Source: Macrophomina tecta
Lineage: Eukaryota; Ascomycota; Dothideomycetes; Botryosphaeriales; Botryosphaeriaceae
DNA: 64,000 bases
Reading direction: 5' to 3'
Assembly (NCBI GenBank): GCA_024180945.1
Contig: JAKSGN010000027.1
Coordinates: 62,001 to 126,000, forward strand
The position numbers were made by a program, and so were the translations under genes. The notes under the pieces are model-generated. The model saw nothing but the letters and a program-made list of their open reading frames with translations, had not been told where the DNA came from and made no database searches. Numbering within the stretch: position 1 is the first letter of the stretch; the number at the start of each line of letters is the position of its first letter. This document shows positions 9,436 to 21,527 of the stretch, in pieces.

Positions 9436-12400
9436 CTTTAACTACTATTCTTATAAGAGAAGGTAGTTTCGAGAAGAAAAATATTTAATAATAAGATAGT
9501 ATTATCTAATACTTAAACGCTAACTAAGTAATATAATAAATAATATAGATATAAATAATAATAGTTTTTTATAGCTAACTATAGCCGATCTCTTTTAGAT
9601 TATCTAAGATATATAAGGCTAGATTAGCAAACCTTACAAATAACTCTAGAAGTAGACTAGCGAGAATATCTAGCTCTACTAATAGATAGATAAACTTTAT
9701 AACTAAGCTATTCTAGCTATCTATACTTCGGTACTAGTATATGCTCTAATATCTATAGCGACTTAACCCTTTAATAAGAGTATAAAAACGGCTAAACTAG
9801 ATCTATTCTATAGTAACTAAAAGAAGCTCTAAATCTTTTTCTTATAATTTAATCTATATTTTTTCTTTAACTCTAGAGACTTTTCTATAGATAATAAAAA
9901 GATAATATTTACTACTACCTACCTCTACGATACTATAGTATAGTAGTTTAAGTCCTACCTTAGAGACTAAATAGAGAAAGAACTAGAGATATATAAAAAG
10001 AATACTAAGAAGGTCTTTAGTAGCTATAAATACTTTATAACTTAGATTAAGTAGAGCTTTAAAGACCTTAACGAAGTTAATAAGACTCGATAAGCTATTA
10101 TAAATATTTACTAGAAGATCTTAGTAGTAGACTATACTATAGAGTTCTAAAAGGCTATAGCGTACTTAAATAATTAGTTTAATTACGCCCTTATAGACTA
10201 CTACTACCGAGGACTTAAAAAGAAGATTAAAGATTAACTTATAATATAAGATAATTTTAAGACCCTAGATAAGCTTATTAAGCTAGCTATTAAATATAAT
10301 AATCGTCTCTTCGAGTACTAATTAGAGAAATATAAAAAAAACTATAGAGCTAATATCTTACGTCCTATATAGCTACGCTATATATAAGAAGAAGATAATA
10401 CTATAGAATTAAATACCGCTTAACGAAATAATAAAAGTAACTAGCAAAAACGATAATCCTAGTATCTATAGATAAAGTAAGAAGTAGAATACTTTAATAA
10501 AAAACTCTATACCTACTATAAAGATAAGTAGAACCCCTAGTACTACTACTTATAATAAAATAAAATTAGTAAAATAGCTACTATTACTACTTAAAAAAAA
10601 GAGAAACCCTGCTCTACGTCTATTTTAAGTAAGAAAGTTAACTATATAACTATAAGTTAAATCGTCTACTATAATAATAACTATATAATTTATTAAAGTA
10701 ATAAATAAGCTACTAGATAGTACTTCTCTAAGCCGCGGTAGCTAAACCTAGCTACGTATAATAAGAAAGTATTAGAAATTAATAATCTAATTAATAACTT
10801 TTTCTATAATAAGGAGTTAGTTAATAGTAATATAGATAAACTCTATAATAGTATACCCGAATCTAGCGAAGTAGGGAATATAAAGTAATAGTAAGACTAA
10901 GCTATACTTAACTAAATTATAAAATACCTAAATAGATATAGAGATATAAGGCGTATTAAATTTAGCCTTATTCTAATAATTAACTAGACTCCTAGATTAA
11001 GAATAAACCTACTATCTTAGTAATACTAGATAAGAAGTAGAAAGCTTAGCTTTTAATTCTATAAAGATAATATATAGTATTTCTAAAAAGAATTACTCCT
11101 TGCCTTAGCTAATAAAGTAGCGGCCTAGCTCGAAAGTAAGGCCTAAGAAGTATAGTAATAACAAGACCTCGCGTACTTATAAAATATAGCACTTACCCTT
11201 AGTATATATAAAATAGTAACTAGGGTATAAGATACTCTATAATAGGTTCTAAAGAAGAAATACGCTATATCTATTTTTAAATACTAGGTCTATAACGACT
11301 AGATCTACTAGCGGCGCCGTATTAGATATAGATACTAAATATAGTAGAAAAAATTATTAATTCTAGCTAAGAACTAGGACTTCTACTTTTATAAAGAAAT
11401 AGTAAGTTAATACTTATTAAAAAACTAAACGGCCTTTCTAGCTAGAAATTCTAGAAGGGGCCGTTAGATAGGTTTCTTAACTAGGTTTTATATATATTAA
11501 ACGAAATACGTACCTTAGAAAAAGTTCTTAGAATACTAGTAACTATCTATAAATGAGCCGCGATAGCTATACTTAATAGCGAAGTAGAGAATAATATTAT
11601 TAGCTATATCTTCGCTATCTAAAATAATATTTAACTTATAAGAAAAGACTATTTCTACTCGCTAAAAATAGTAGATAAGTTAGCCGCCTTATATAATAAA
11701 GAGTAGATTTAGGTTAAAATAAAACCTATAAAGCTTACTATTAAAAAATATATAGAGAAGATTACGCTAGATATAATCTCTATACTAGAATATAATATTA
11801 TTTTAGAAATCCCGTAGTTTAAAACTTACGAACCGTATATTTAATAGAAGAAAATAATAGTTACCTTTCTAAATAAAAAATATACTAAATATCTAGTAAC
11901 CACTAGAAGAATATTAATAGTTAGAAAAGACTTTATAGATATTTAGAAAATCTTAATAAATACACTAAACTATATAAGAAACTAAGAAGAAAAGATATAT
12001 ATAATCTTTATTAAAATAAGCCTAGAATACGAGTAGAAAATCCTAGCTCGTATAATAAAGGGCCTTCGCTAGGGGAATAATAATATTCTAAAGCTAGCCG
12101 GGGAAGACTATCTCTAAAAAATCTATAGAAAATATAACCTATCTACTTATAGATAAATAGATATCGTTAAACAAGATATTTTAATAGTTAAGAATAATAT
12201 AGACCTTAGCGAAATTATAAGGCCTACTATAAATAAATTAATACTAATACTAGAAGTAGAGACTATTCTATAGAAATTCTAAAACTTCTAACGAATATTC
12301 TAAGAAAGAGATAAAAGATAGTTATCTAAATATAAACTATAGAACTATAAAATACCTCTAATACTAGAAATATAACCCGTGTTTAAGCCTATATACTTAC

Positions 12401-12462
12401 TTTTAGAAAAAGAGATAGAGGCCTTAAGAAAATATATTAAAAAGAACCTAGAATAAGAATAT
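9436..12462 (+). pseudogene. Element A internal region, first part (gag, protease, start of RT)
   Basis: Runs from the end of the 5' LTR to the solo LTR at 12463. It aligns along its whole length with B's 13628-16650, so gag corresponds to roughly 9790-10900, followed by the protease region and the leader of RT. It is more heavily RIP-mutated than B, with TAG/TAA every few codons and almost no ATG. The frame is interrupted at 12462 by the AATAT target duplication and resumes at 21528 with RT. Confidence 0.8.
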
Positions 12463-12831
12463 TATTATAAATCCTAGAGAAATAAGGGCCTTATAACCCT
12501 ACAAATAGAAAGCCCGTATAGAAAAAGGTACTATAGAAGCTAAAAACCCGTAAGAATAATAAAGCTATAATACTAGCGCGCCCGTATAAGAAAAATAGCC
12601 TCGAGAAAAAATAGCGCGTATAGACCTAGATAAGATAGTAGCGAAAGCCCGTATAGAAACAACGCCTATATAGTATAATAAAACTATAGAAATACCGACT
12701 AGGTTAAACTTCTATAGAAAAAGAATATTCCTAAGAAAAGAATTATAAATTCTAAAAACCGACTTTAGACTAAGAGAAATAAACGGGAGAAAGTCGAATA
12801 ACTTATATAATCTAAGAAATAATAGTCTAGT

Positions 12832-13627
12832 TATTACAAACCCCCGGGGACAAGGGCTTTATAACTCCACGGGCTAGGAGCCCGCACGGGAAAAGGCACC
12901 GCAGGGGCCAGAAACCCTTATAAGTAGTAGAGCCGCACGACTAAGGCGCCCGCACGGGAAAACTAGCCTTAAGAAAGGACGGCGCGTACGGGCCTAGGCT
13001 AGGTAATAATAGAAGCCCACACGGGAACGACGCCCACGCGGCGTAGCGACACACTAAGGATAGAATCCCGCAGGGGAAAAATTAGTTACAGAAGTACGCT
13101 TAGCTAAACCGGGTAATAAGTACGGGAGTATACACCCTTACTAAGGATAGGAGATAGAACCTAGAAAACCGACTTTCGAGTACGAAGAACGAATAAGAGA
13201 AAGGCGAATATATCGTCTGTTTATTAAGAAAGAAGTCGAATTCCGGAAAACAGATATTAGCGCCTAAGTTACGTAGGACCTACTAGGCCCACTTAAGAAT
13301 TAGAAGCCTTAGTACTAATCTAACTCTTAGATTAATCTAATACTAAGACTAATCTAATAGTCGTCCTAATTCCTAGATTATTATAGCTTTTCTATAATAT
13401 ATAGAATATACTTATTAGGTAGTACTTTAGCCTTTATAGTTAACTTAAGATTCTAATATAGACTTATTAGAGGTAATAAGCCTAACGCGTACCGCGTACT
13501 AATCTATTACGTAATCGCTATCTATCGTTCTAATTCTTTATCCTTCTCTTATTCTTTAAGGTAAACCTTACCGCTACTTAACCCTACTAGGCGACTCTAA
13601 AGCCTAGTAAAAGAGGCCGCCGTTATA
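12832..13627 (+). repeat. 5' LTR of element B
   Basis: 796 bp, from TATTACAAAC to CCGTTATA. It is the least mutated LTR in the window: segments such as GGGCTAGGAGCCCGCACGGG keep CA dinucleotides that are TA in the other copies. Differences from its 3' partner are almost all C/T or G/A. Confidence 0.92.
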
Positions 13628-15090
13628 CTTTAACTACTATTCTTATAAGGGAAGGTAGTTCCGAGAAGAGAAATACTTAATAATAAGATAGTATTACCTA
13701 ATACTTAATGCTAACTAAGCAATATAATAAACGACGTAGATATAAATAATAACGGTCCCCTATAGCTAACTATAGCCGATCTCTTTTAGGTTATCTAAGA
13801 TATATAAGGCTAGATCGGCGAACTTCGCGGATAACTCTAGGAGTAAACTAATAAGAATACCTAGCTCTACTAATAGATAGGCGAACTTCGTAACTAAGCC
13901 CTTCTAGCGGTCTATACTCTAGCGCTAGTATATGCTTCGGTACCTATGGCGACTCAACCCCCTAATAAAAGTACGAAAACGGCTAGACTAGACCTATTCT
14001 ACGATAATCGAAAGAAGCTCTAAATCTTTCTCTTATAACTCGACCTATACTTCTTCTTTAACTCTAGAGACTTCCCTATAGACGATAAAAAGATAATATT
14101 TACTACTATCTACCTCCGCGATATTATGGTATAGTGGTTCGAGCCCTACCTTAGAGACCAAATAGAGAAAGAACTAGAGGTACGTAAGAAAGATACTAAA
14201 AAGGTCTTTAGTAGCTATAAATACTTTATAACTTAGATTAAGTAGAGCTTCGGAGACCTTAACGAAGTTAATAAGGCCCGACGAGCCGTTATAAACATCT
14301 ACTAGAAGACCGTAGTAGTAGACTATACTATAAAGTTCTAAAAGGCCGCCGCGTACCTAGACGATTAGTCCGACCGCGCCCTTATAGACTACTACTACCG
14401 AGGACTTAAGAAGAGGGTTAAAGACTAACTTATAATATAAGACGACCCTAAGACCCTAGACGAGCTTATTAAGCTAGCTATTAAATATAATAACCGCCTC
14501 TTCGAGCGCTAATTAGAAAAATATAAGGGGAACTATAGAGCTAATACGTCGCGCCCCTTACGGCCATGCTATACGTAAGAAGAAGGCGACGCTATAGAGC
14601 TAAACGCCGCTTAATAAAGCGATAAAGATAATAAGCGCGAGAGACGACCCTGACGCTAGTAGACGAAGTAAGAAACGAAACGCTTTAATAAAGAACTCTA
14701 TATCTACTACGAAAATAAGTAGAACCCCCGGTACCGCTACCTATAGTAAAATAAAACCGGTAAAACTACCACCGTCGCTACTTAAGAAGAAGAGAAACCC
14801 CGCTCTACGTCTATTCTAAGTAAAGAAGTTAACTATACGGCTATAAGCTAAACCGCCTATTACGATAACGACTATATAACCTATTAAAGCGATAAATAAG
14901 CTATTAAATAGTACCCCTCTAAGCTACGGTAGCTAAACCTAGCTATACGTAACGAGGAAGTACTAGAAATTAATGACCTAATCGATAACTTTTTCTACGA
15001 CGATAAGCTAGTCGATAGCGATATAGGCGAACTCTATAATAGTATACCCGAATTTAGTAAAGTAGGAAATATAGAGTAACGGCAGAATTA
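13628..15090 (+). pseudogene. Gag relic of element B
   Basis: Starts after the 5' LTR. A frame around 13980-14190 with several TAG codons keeps the pattern of the retrotransposon Gag capsid domain, including WFEPYLRDQIEKELEV near its end. Downstream pieces align with A and E. The zinc-knuckle part, expected near 14800, could not be confirmed because Cys and His codons are mostly altered. No primer-binding site for a known tRNA could be assigned after the LTR. The 3' limit is approximate. Confidence 0.7.
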
Positions 15091-18000
15091 AGCTATACTT
15101 AACCGAATTACGAAACATCTAAATAGATACGGAGATATAAGGCGTATTAAACCTAGCCTTATTCTAATAATTAACTAGACCCCCGGATTAAGAATAGACC
15201 TACTACCTTAGTAATACTAGATAAGAAGCGGAAAGCTTAGCTTCTAATTCTATAAAGATGGTATATAGCACCCCTAGAAGAAATTACCCCTCGCCTCGAC
15301 TAATAAAGTAGCAATCTAGCTCGAAAGCGAGGCCTAGAAAGTATAGTAATAATAAGACCTCGCATACTTACGAAGTATAGCGCTTACCCTTAGTATATAC
15401 GGAATAGCAACTAGGGTATAGAATACCCTATAATAGGTTCTAAAAAAGAAATATACTATACCTACCTTCGAATACTAGATCTACAACGACCGGATTAGCT
15501 AGCGGCGCCGTATTAGGCGTAGATACTAGATATAGTAGAAGAAATTATTAATCCTAATAAAGAACTAGGACTTCTACTTCTACGAGAAGATAGTAAGCCG
15601 CTACTTATTAAAAAACTAAACGGCCTTCCTAGCTAGAGACCCTAGGAGGGGCCGTTAGATAAATCCCTTAACTAGGTTTTACGTATATCGAACGATATAC
15701 GCACCTTAGAAAAAGTTCTTAGAATACTAGTAACTATCTACGGGTAAACCGCGATAGCTATACTTAATAGCGGAGTAGAAGGTAATTTTATTAGCTATAT
15801 CTTCGCTACCTAAAATAATATCTAACTTACGAGAAAAGACTATCCCTACTCATTAAAAATAATAGATAGGTTAGCCGCCTTATACGATAAAGAATAGATT
15901 CGGGTCGAGATAGAACCCGTAAAGCTTACTATCGAGAGATATATAGAGAAGATTACGCTCGACGTAACCTCTATACTAGGGTACGATATTATTCTAGAAA
16001 TCCCGTAGTTTAAAACCTATAAACTATATATTTAATAGAAGGAAAGAATAGTTACCTTTCTAAATAAGAAATACGCTAGACACCTAGCTACTATTAGAAG
16101 AATACCAACGGCTAAGAAAGACCCTATAGATATCTAGAAAATCTTAATAAGCGCACTAAATCGTATAAGAAACCGAGAAGAGAAGGTATATACTATTCTC
16201 GTTAAAATAAGCCTAGAATACGAGTAGAAAATCCTAGCTCATATAATAAGAGGCCTTCGCTAGAAGAATAACAACGTTCTAAAGCTAGTTAAAGAAGACT
16301 ACCCCTAGAAAATTTATAGAAAATATAACCCATCCGCTTACGGATAGATAGATATTATTAAATAAGATATTTCGGTAGTCGAGGGTAACGCAGACCTTAG
16401 CGGAATTATAAGGCCTATTATAGATAAATTAGTACTAATACCGGAACTAAAAACTATTCTATAAGAATTCTAGGACCTCTAACCACTATTCTAGAAAAGG
16501 GATAAAGAATAATTACTAGAATATAAACTATAGAACTACGAGATACCCCTAATACCCGAAACGTAACCCGCGTTTAAGCCTATATACTCGCTTTTAGAGA
16601 AAGAAGCAGAGGCCTTAAGAAAGTATATTAAAAAGAACCTAGAACGAGGATATATACGCCCGTCGTTATTACCGGTTGGTTATTCTATTCTATTTATTCT
16701 AAAGAAAAACGGTAAACTACGCCTCTATATTAACTATAGATAACTAAACGATATTACCGTTAAAAACTAGTATCCCCTACCTCGTATCGACGAGCTATAA
16801 GATAAACTCCGTAACGCTAAGTATTTTACTAAGCTAGACCTTAGAGATAGCTACTACCTAGTCCGTATTAAGGAAGAAAAAGAGTAGAAAATAACGTTCT
16901 AAACGAGATTTAGATACTACGAGTATATAGTAATATTCTTTAGGCTTACTAACGTACCGGCTATCTTCTAGAGCTTAGTTAACGATATACTACGTCCGTA
17001 TTTAGATATATTCGCTTTGGCTTACCTAAATAATATCCTAATATATTTAGAAACGCTCGAAGAATATACTAAGTATATAAGAAAAATCCTATAGGTACTA
17101 GATAAACGGAACCTCTAAGTAGCCCTAGAAAAGAGCGAATAATATATATAGAAGATAGAGTACCTCGGGTTTATTATTACCCCTAGATATATTAGTATAG
17201 ACGATAAAAAGCTAGACGCTATAAGAGACTAGCCTATGCTAAAAACCATTAGAGAAGTATAATTCTTTCTCGAATTTACTAACTTTTACCGGAAGTTTAT
17301 TCTAAACTACGTAAAGGTATCTATACCTCTTATAGACCTAATAAAGAAGAAATATGGGTTCGTATAAAAAGAAAGATAATAAATAGCCTTTAACTTACTA
17401 AAGCGTATATTTACGGAGGTATTGGTTTTAGATATCTATAACCCTAACCTACTTATTACGGTTAAAACTAACGCCTTCGACTACGCTATTAGAGTAGTCC
17501 TTAGCTAGCTAGACGAGTAAGGTAGGCTATATTCTATCACCTTTTATTCGAGAAAAATATTAAGTCCCGAAAAAAACTATAACGTCTACGATAAGAAACT
17601 TCTAGCTATTATTACGGCCTTTAAAGAATAGAGATACTACCTTAAAGGGGCTAAATACTAAATTATAGTATACTACGACTATAAGAACCTATCGCACTTT
17701 ACTACTACTAAGAAACTAAATTAACGATAGGTTAAATAGACCGAAGAACTAGCATTATATGATATAAAGATTATCTATAAAAAGAAATCTAAGAATGCTC
17801 GCGTAGACGCGCTAAGTAAACGAGCCGACTATATTAAAGAAAAGCTAGGTCTATAATCTATAATACTTAATATGCGGAAAGACGGGTCTTTTATACCCGC
17901 TAGCTATAGCCGCTAGATTACCGCTATTTATAGTATCGAATAGATATAGCTCTAAGAAGAACCGAACGACTCGCTTACCCTAATTAGACTACTCGCCCTA

Positions 18001-19480
18001 GCGATACGCCTCGAAGGTAATAAATAGAAGCGCAAGATCTAAGAAGCCTATATAAATAATGTAACAGCTTAAGAAATTAGAGAACTTAAAAACAACCCCT
18101 AGATAACTAAAAACGTAAATAATATAATTCTATTTTTAGAATTAGTCTACGTTCCAGTTAAACTACGGAAAGAACTCGTAAAAGATATATATAAAGCCCT
18201 AGTATACGGTTATTAAGAAATAGATAAAATAATAGAGTAAATTACGAGAAGCTACTATTTTCTAGGGCTTAGAAGAACTATTTAATAGGTAATCTTATAA
18301 TATAATTTCTATATTAGAAGTAAGGCCGCGAGATACGTATTCTATAAATCGCTTTAGCTACTACCGGCACCGAAGCGCCCTTAGTAATTCATCTCGCTAG
18401 ACTTTATTACGGACCTACCTAAGTTAAGAAAATTGCTTACTAAGATTAAGTATAACTCGATCCTAGTTATCGTTAATAGAATAATAAAGTATGTATACTA
18501 CCTACTATACCTTAAATTAGTAAATACGAAAAAACTCGCCTATATATTCCTAAGAATAATTTTCGGCAACTATAGGTTACTAGAAGAGCTCGTATTAAAT
18601 AGAAATTAACTATTTATATCCCGATTCTAGTAAAGCCTTACTTAATAGCTTAGAGCTAAGTATAAGCTCTTAACTATAGCACACCCTTAAATAGACGGAT
18701 AAATAGAACGGACGAATTAAACGCTAGAATAATACCTACGCTACTACCTTAACTACGTATAAGATAACTAGGTTAAGCTACTACCGCTCGTATAATTCGC
18801 GTATAATAGCTTAAAGGCGTCCGCTATATAAGAATCCCCGTTCTACGCTAACTACGGATACGAGCTAATAGCCTATAAATATCTAATACTAAGCGAGTTA
18901 TTAGCCTAAAAAGAAATCCTTAAAGTAGACTAGCTAAAGATACTCTACGTATAACTATACCTAGATCTTAAATTTATAGCCCTATAAATAGGTAAATACT
19001 ATAATAGACGGCACTAGAAAGTACTAAAGCTTAAGAGAAGAAATAAAGTTTACCTTCTTAGTAAAAATTTTAAACGAAAAAAGAACGACCGACTAAGTAA
19101 AAAATTAGACTTTAAAAAAGTTAGTTTCTTTAAAATTAAGAAATAAATCGGAAAGGTTAATTTCCGCCTTAAATTACTAGATACTATACAGATATACCTA
19201 GTATTTCACGTCGCTCTACTTGAACCGGCATCCTAAGACGCCACGCTATTACGCTAAATAGAAGAAATTATACCGAAAAATCTAGACGCCGATAAAAATA
19301 AGAACTAGAATGTAGAATAAGTCCTAGATAGTAGCTATATTAATAGTTAGTTTAGATACCTCCTTAAATAGAAGGGAGACTAGAATAATACCTAGAAACT
19401 ACTAGAACTCTACGATTATTAAGAACTTATTAATAAGTTCTATCGCCGAAACCTAGATCGACTAATACCGCCGACTCGTT
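15091..19480 (+). pseudogene. Pol relic of element B (protease, RT, RNase H, integrase, chromodomain)
   Basis: Ty3/Gypsy domain order with many TAG/TAA codons. RT lies at about 16590-17060 (KLRLYINYR, KYFTKLDLR), and its active-site box at 17023-17034 now reads YLNN instead of YLDD. RNase H is at about 17440-17760 (TNAFDYAIR, LSPEKNYNVYDKKLLAI). Integrase follows, with its zinc-finger region near 18180-18360 and its core from about 18390 (LDFITDLPKL); the second catalytic Asp appears changed to Asn. A C-terminal chromodomain is recognisable at about 19305-19480 (DSSYINS.FRYLLK.KG, then ELINKFYRRN). Chromodomains place this in the chromodomain clade of Ty3/Gypsy. Not functional. Confidence 0.82.
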
Positions 19481-19559
19481 ATATACGAAGGACCTAAAAT
19501 TAAAATTAGAAAATAGAGACTACCGCGCCTAATTTACTAGCCCGGGATCCTCGGGCGGC

Positions 19560-20225
19560 GTAGCACTAGAGCTAGCGCTAGAAGAACTAATAGACTAGAA
19601 CGAACCCGTAATAATATTAGCTAAGATATCGCTATATAAACGCTTTACTTATCGATTCTCCTTGGCGTTTTTAGGATTAATAGAATTCCTAGCCTTGCGA
19701 GCCACCTCTAAACGATCTAGCTTCTTAAGGTTCTTAATAGACTACGCCTTCTTATTTAGTATTAAGCTACTACGGCGTTATAGTAAGACCTTCTATTTCC
19801 GAGAACGTTCTAGACGGGATAAAGCGGCGCGTAACTCGGACGTTAGCTTAGAAATAGTATCTAAGGCCTCTACCTTATCCGCGATAATCTTCGTAATAGC
19901 ACGCTCTAGACGAATAACTAGAAGAAAAAAGTTAAAATAAGTTAAATAGAAATAAGAGAAACTTATAGTTATTCTCTTCTATACTACTAGCATCGTAATA
20001 GGTATTACTATAACGAGTATACTCGCCGTAATGCGAATATCCTAGAGTAATATAATATACTACCGCCTCACCCTTCTCCTCTAATAAAAGATAACGAGTA
20101 TAAGAAATCGGTATATCTAGGCCTAGAAGATTATATAAAGAATTAATCTTTACGCTAAGATACTTACGCTTAGCTTACTATACGTCGCGCTTACGCTTAG
20201 AAGGCATTATAGGAAACACTTATAA
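19560..20225 (-). pseudogene. Opposite-strand coiled-coil-like frame in element B
   Basis: On the minus strand between the chromodomain and the 3' LTR, a frame interrupted by a few TAG codons reads like a charged coiled coil. It has DKVEALDTISKLTSELRAAL, later a LEVARKARNSINPKN segment and then KRLYSDI. The same segment and order recur on the corresponding strand of A, E and D. The plus-strand frame at 19662-19940 is stop-free but hydrophobic and looks like the mirror of Lys/Glu codons. The function is unknown; reading it as a real gene is an inference from conservation. Confidence 0.5.
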
Positions 20226-20300
20226 CGAAAAAAAACGAAGAGATAAAGAAAGCCTAGAAAGATATAAATAAACGAATAAATCTTCGGGCTAAAGATCCTT

Positions 20301-20314
20301 AAAAGGGGGAATAG
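20301..20314 (+). other. Polypurine tract of element B
   Basis: AAAAGGGGGAATAG directly precedes the 3' LTR. The same purine tract, after a conserved TCTTCGGGC box, precedes the 3' LTRs of A and E, and in reverse that of D and the relic LTR at 43335. It primes plus-strand DNA synthesis in LTR elements. Confidence 0.85.
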
Positions 20315-21110
20315 TATTATAAACCCCCGGGAATAAGGGCTTTATAACCCTACGGGCTAGGAGCCCGCACGGAAAAAGATACCGCAGGGGCTAGAAACCT
20401 TTATAAATAGTAGAGCCGCACGACTAAGGCGCCCGTACGGGAAAACTAGCCTTAAGAAAGAATAGCGCGTACGGGCCTAGGCTAGATAATAATAGAAACC
20501 CACACGGAAACGACGCCTACGCGGTATAGCGATATACTAAGGGCAGAATCCCGTAGAGAAAGAATTAGTTACGGAAGTACGCTTAGCTAAACTAAATAGT
20601 AAGTACGGGAGTATACACCCTTACTAAGAATAGAAGATAAAACCTAAGAAACTAACTTTTAAGTACGAAGAATGAATAAAAGAAAGGCGAATATATTATC
20701 CGTTTATTAAGAAAGAAGTTAAATTCCGAAAAACGGGTATTAGCGCCTAAGTTACGTAGGACCTACTAGGCCTACTCGAGGATTAAAAGCCTTAGTACTA
20801 ATCTAACTCTTAGATTAATCTAATACTACGACTAATCTAATAGTCGTTCTAATCCCTAGATTATTATAGCTTTCCTATAGTATATAGAATATACTTATTA
20901 GGTAGTACTTTAGCCTTCGTAGTTAACTTAAGATTTTAATATAGACTTATTAGAGATAATAAGCCTAACGCGCACTACGTACTAATCTATTACGTAATTA
21001 CTACTTATCGTTCTAATTCTTTACCCTTCTCTTATTCTTTAAGGTAAACCTTACCGCTATCTAACCCTACTAGGCGACTCTAAAGCCTAGTAGAAGAGGC
21101 TGCTATTATA
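20315..21110 (+). repeat. 3' LTR of element B
   Basis: 796 bp, TATTATAAAC to GCTATTATA, followed by CTAGT. The same length as the 5' LTR with no indels needed for alignment. Transition differences show independent RIP of the two copies. Confidence 0.92.
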
Positions 21111-21527
21111 CTAGTAGTATAATACTTTCTTAACTAATATAGAAGTTAGATTCTAGAAAATAGGCTTTAGTGCCTAAGTTACGTAGAACCTATAGGGCCT
21201 ATCTAGATTAACCTAATCTAAGATTAATAATCTAATACCTTTTAATCTAGCTATTTTAATCTAGCTATATCGATCTAGATTACTATAACTTTTCTATAAT
21301 ATATAGATATACTCCTTAGATAGTACTTAGACCTTTATAGTTAACTTAAAGTTCTAATATAACCCTATTAGAGGTAATAAGCCTAACGCGTACCGCGTAC
21401 TAATATATTATATAATTACTACTATTATTCTAATTCTTTACCCTTCTTTTATTCTTTAAGGTAAATTCTTTAGCTATCTAACCCTACTAGGCGATTCTAA
21501 AGCCTAGTAGAAGAGGCTGCTATTATA

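Larger units (their letters stand above)
12832..21110 (+). mobile_element. Gypsy element B, complete, 8.28 kb, TSD CTAGT
   Basis: Both LTRs are 796 bp (12832-13627 and 20315-21110). The 5-bp duplication CTAGT is at 12827-12831 and 21111-21115. This is the innermost retrotransposon of its nest and visibly less RIP-mutated than A, D and E; some CA/TG survives, especially in its 5' LTR. Layout: LTR, gag, protease-RT-RNase H-integrase-chromodomain, an opposite-strand frame, polypurine tract, LTR. The LTRs are close relatives of A's (type 1). Confidence 0.93.
12463..21527 (+). repeat. Solo LTR (type 2) inside element A, split by element B; TSD AATAT
   Basis: Left part 12463-12831, right part 21116-21527, about 781 bp together, colinear with the solo LTR at 6001-6788. 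AATAT flanks both outer ends (12458-12462 and 21528-21532). Element B entered at a CTAGT site in its middle. Joining A's flanks across it restores colinearity with B's RT leader. Confidence 0.88.

Noticed and set aside
19662..19940. Plus-strand 92-codon frame in element B as a gene
   Set aside because: Hydrophobic and best explained as the mirror of the Lys/Glu-rich antisense frame, which is the strand with conserved motifs.
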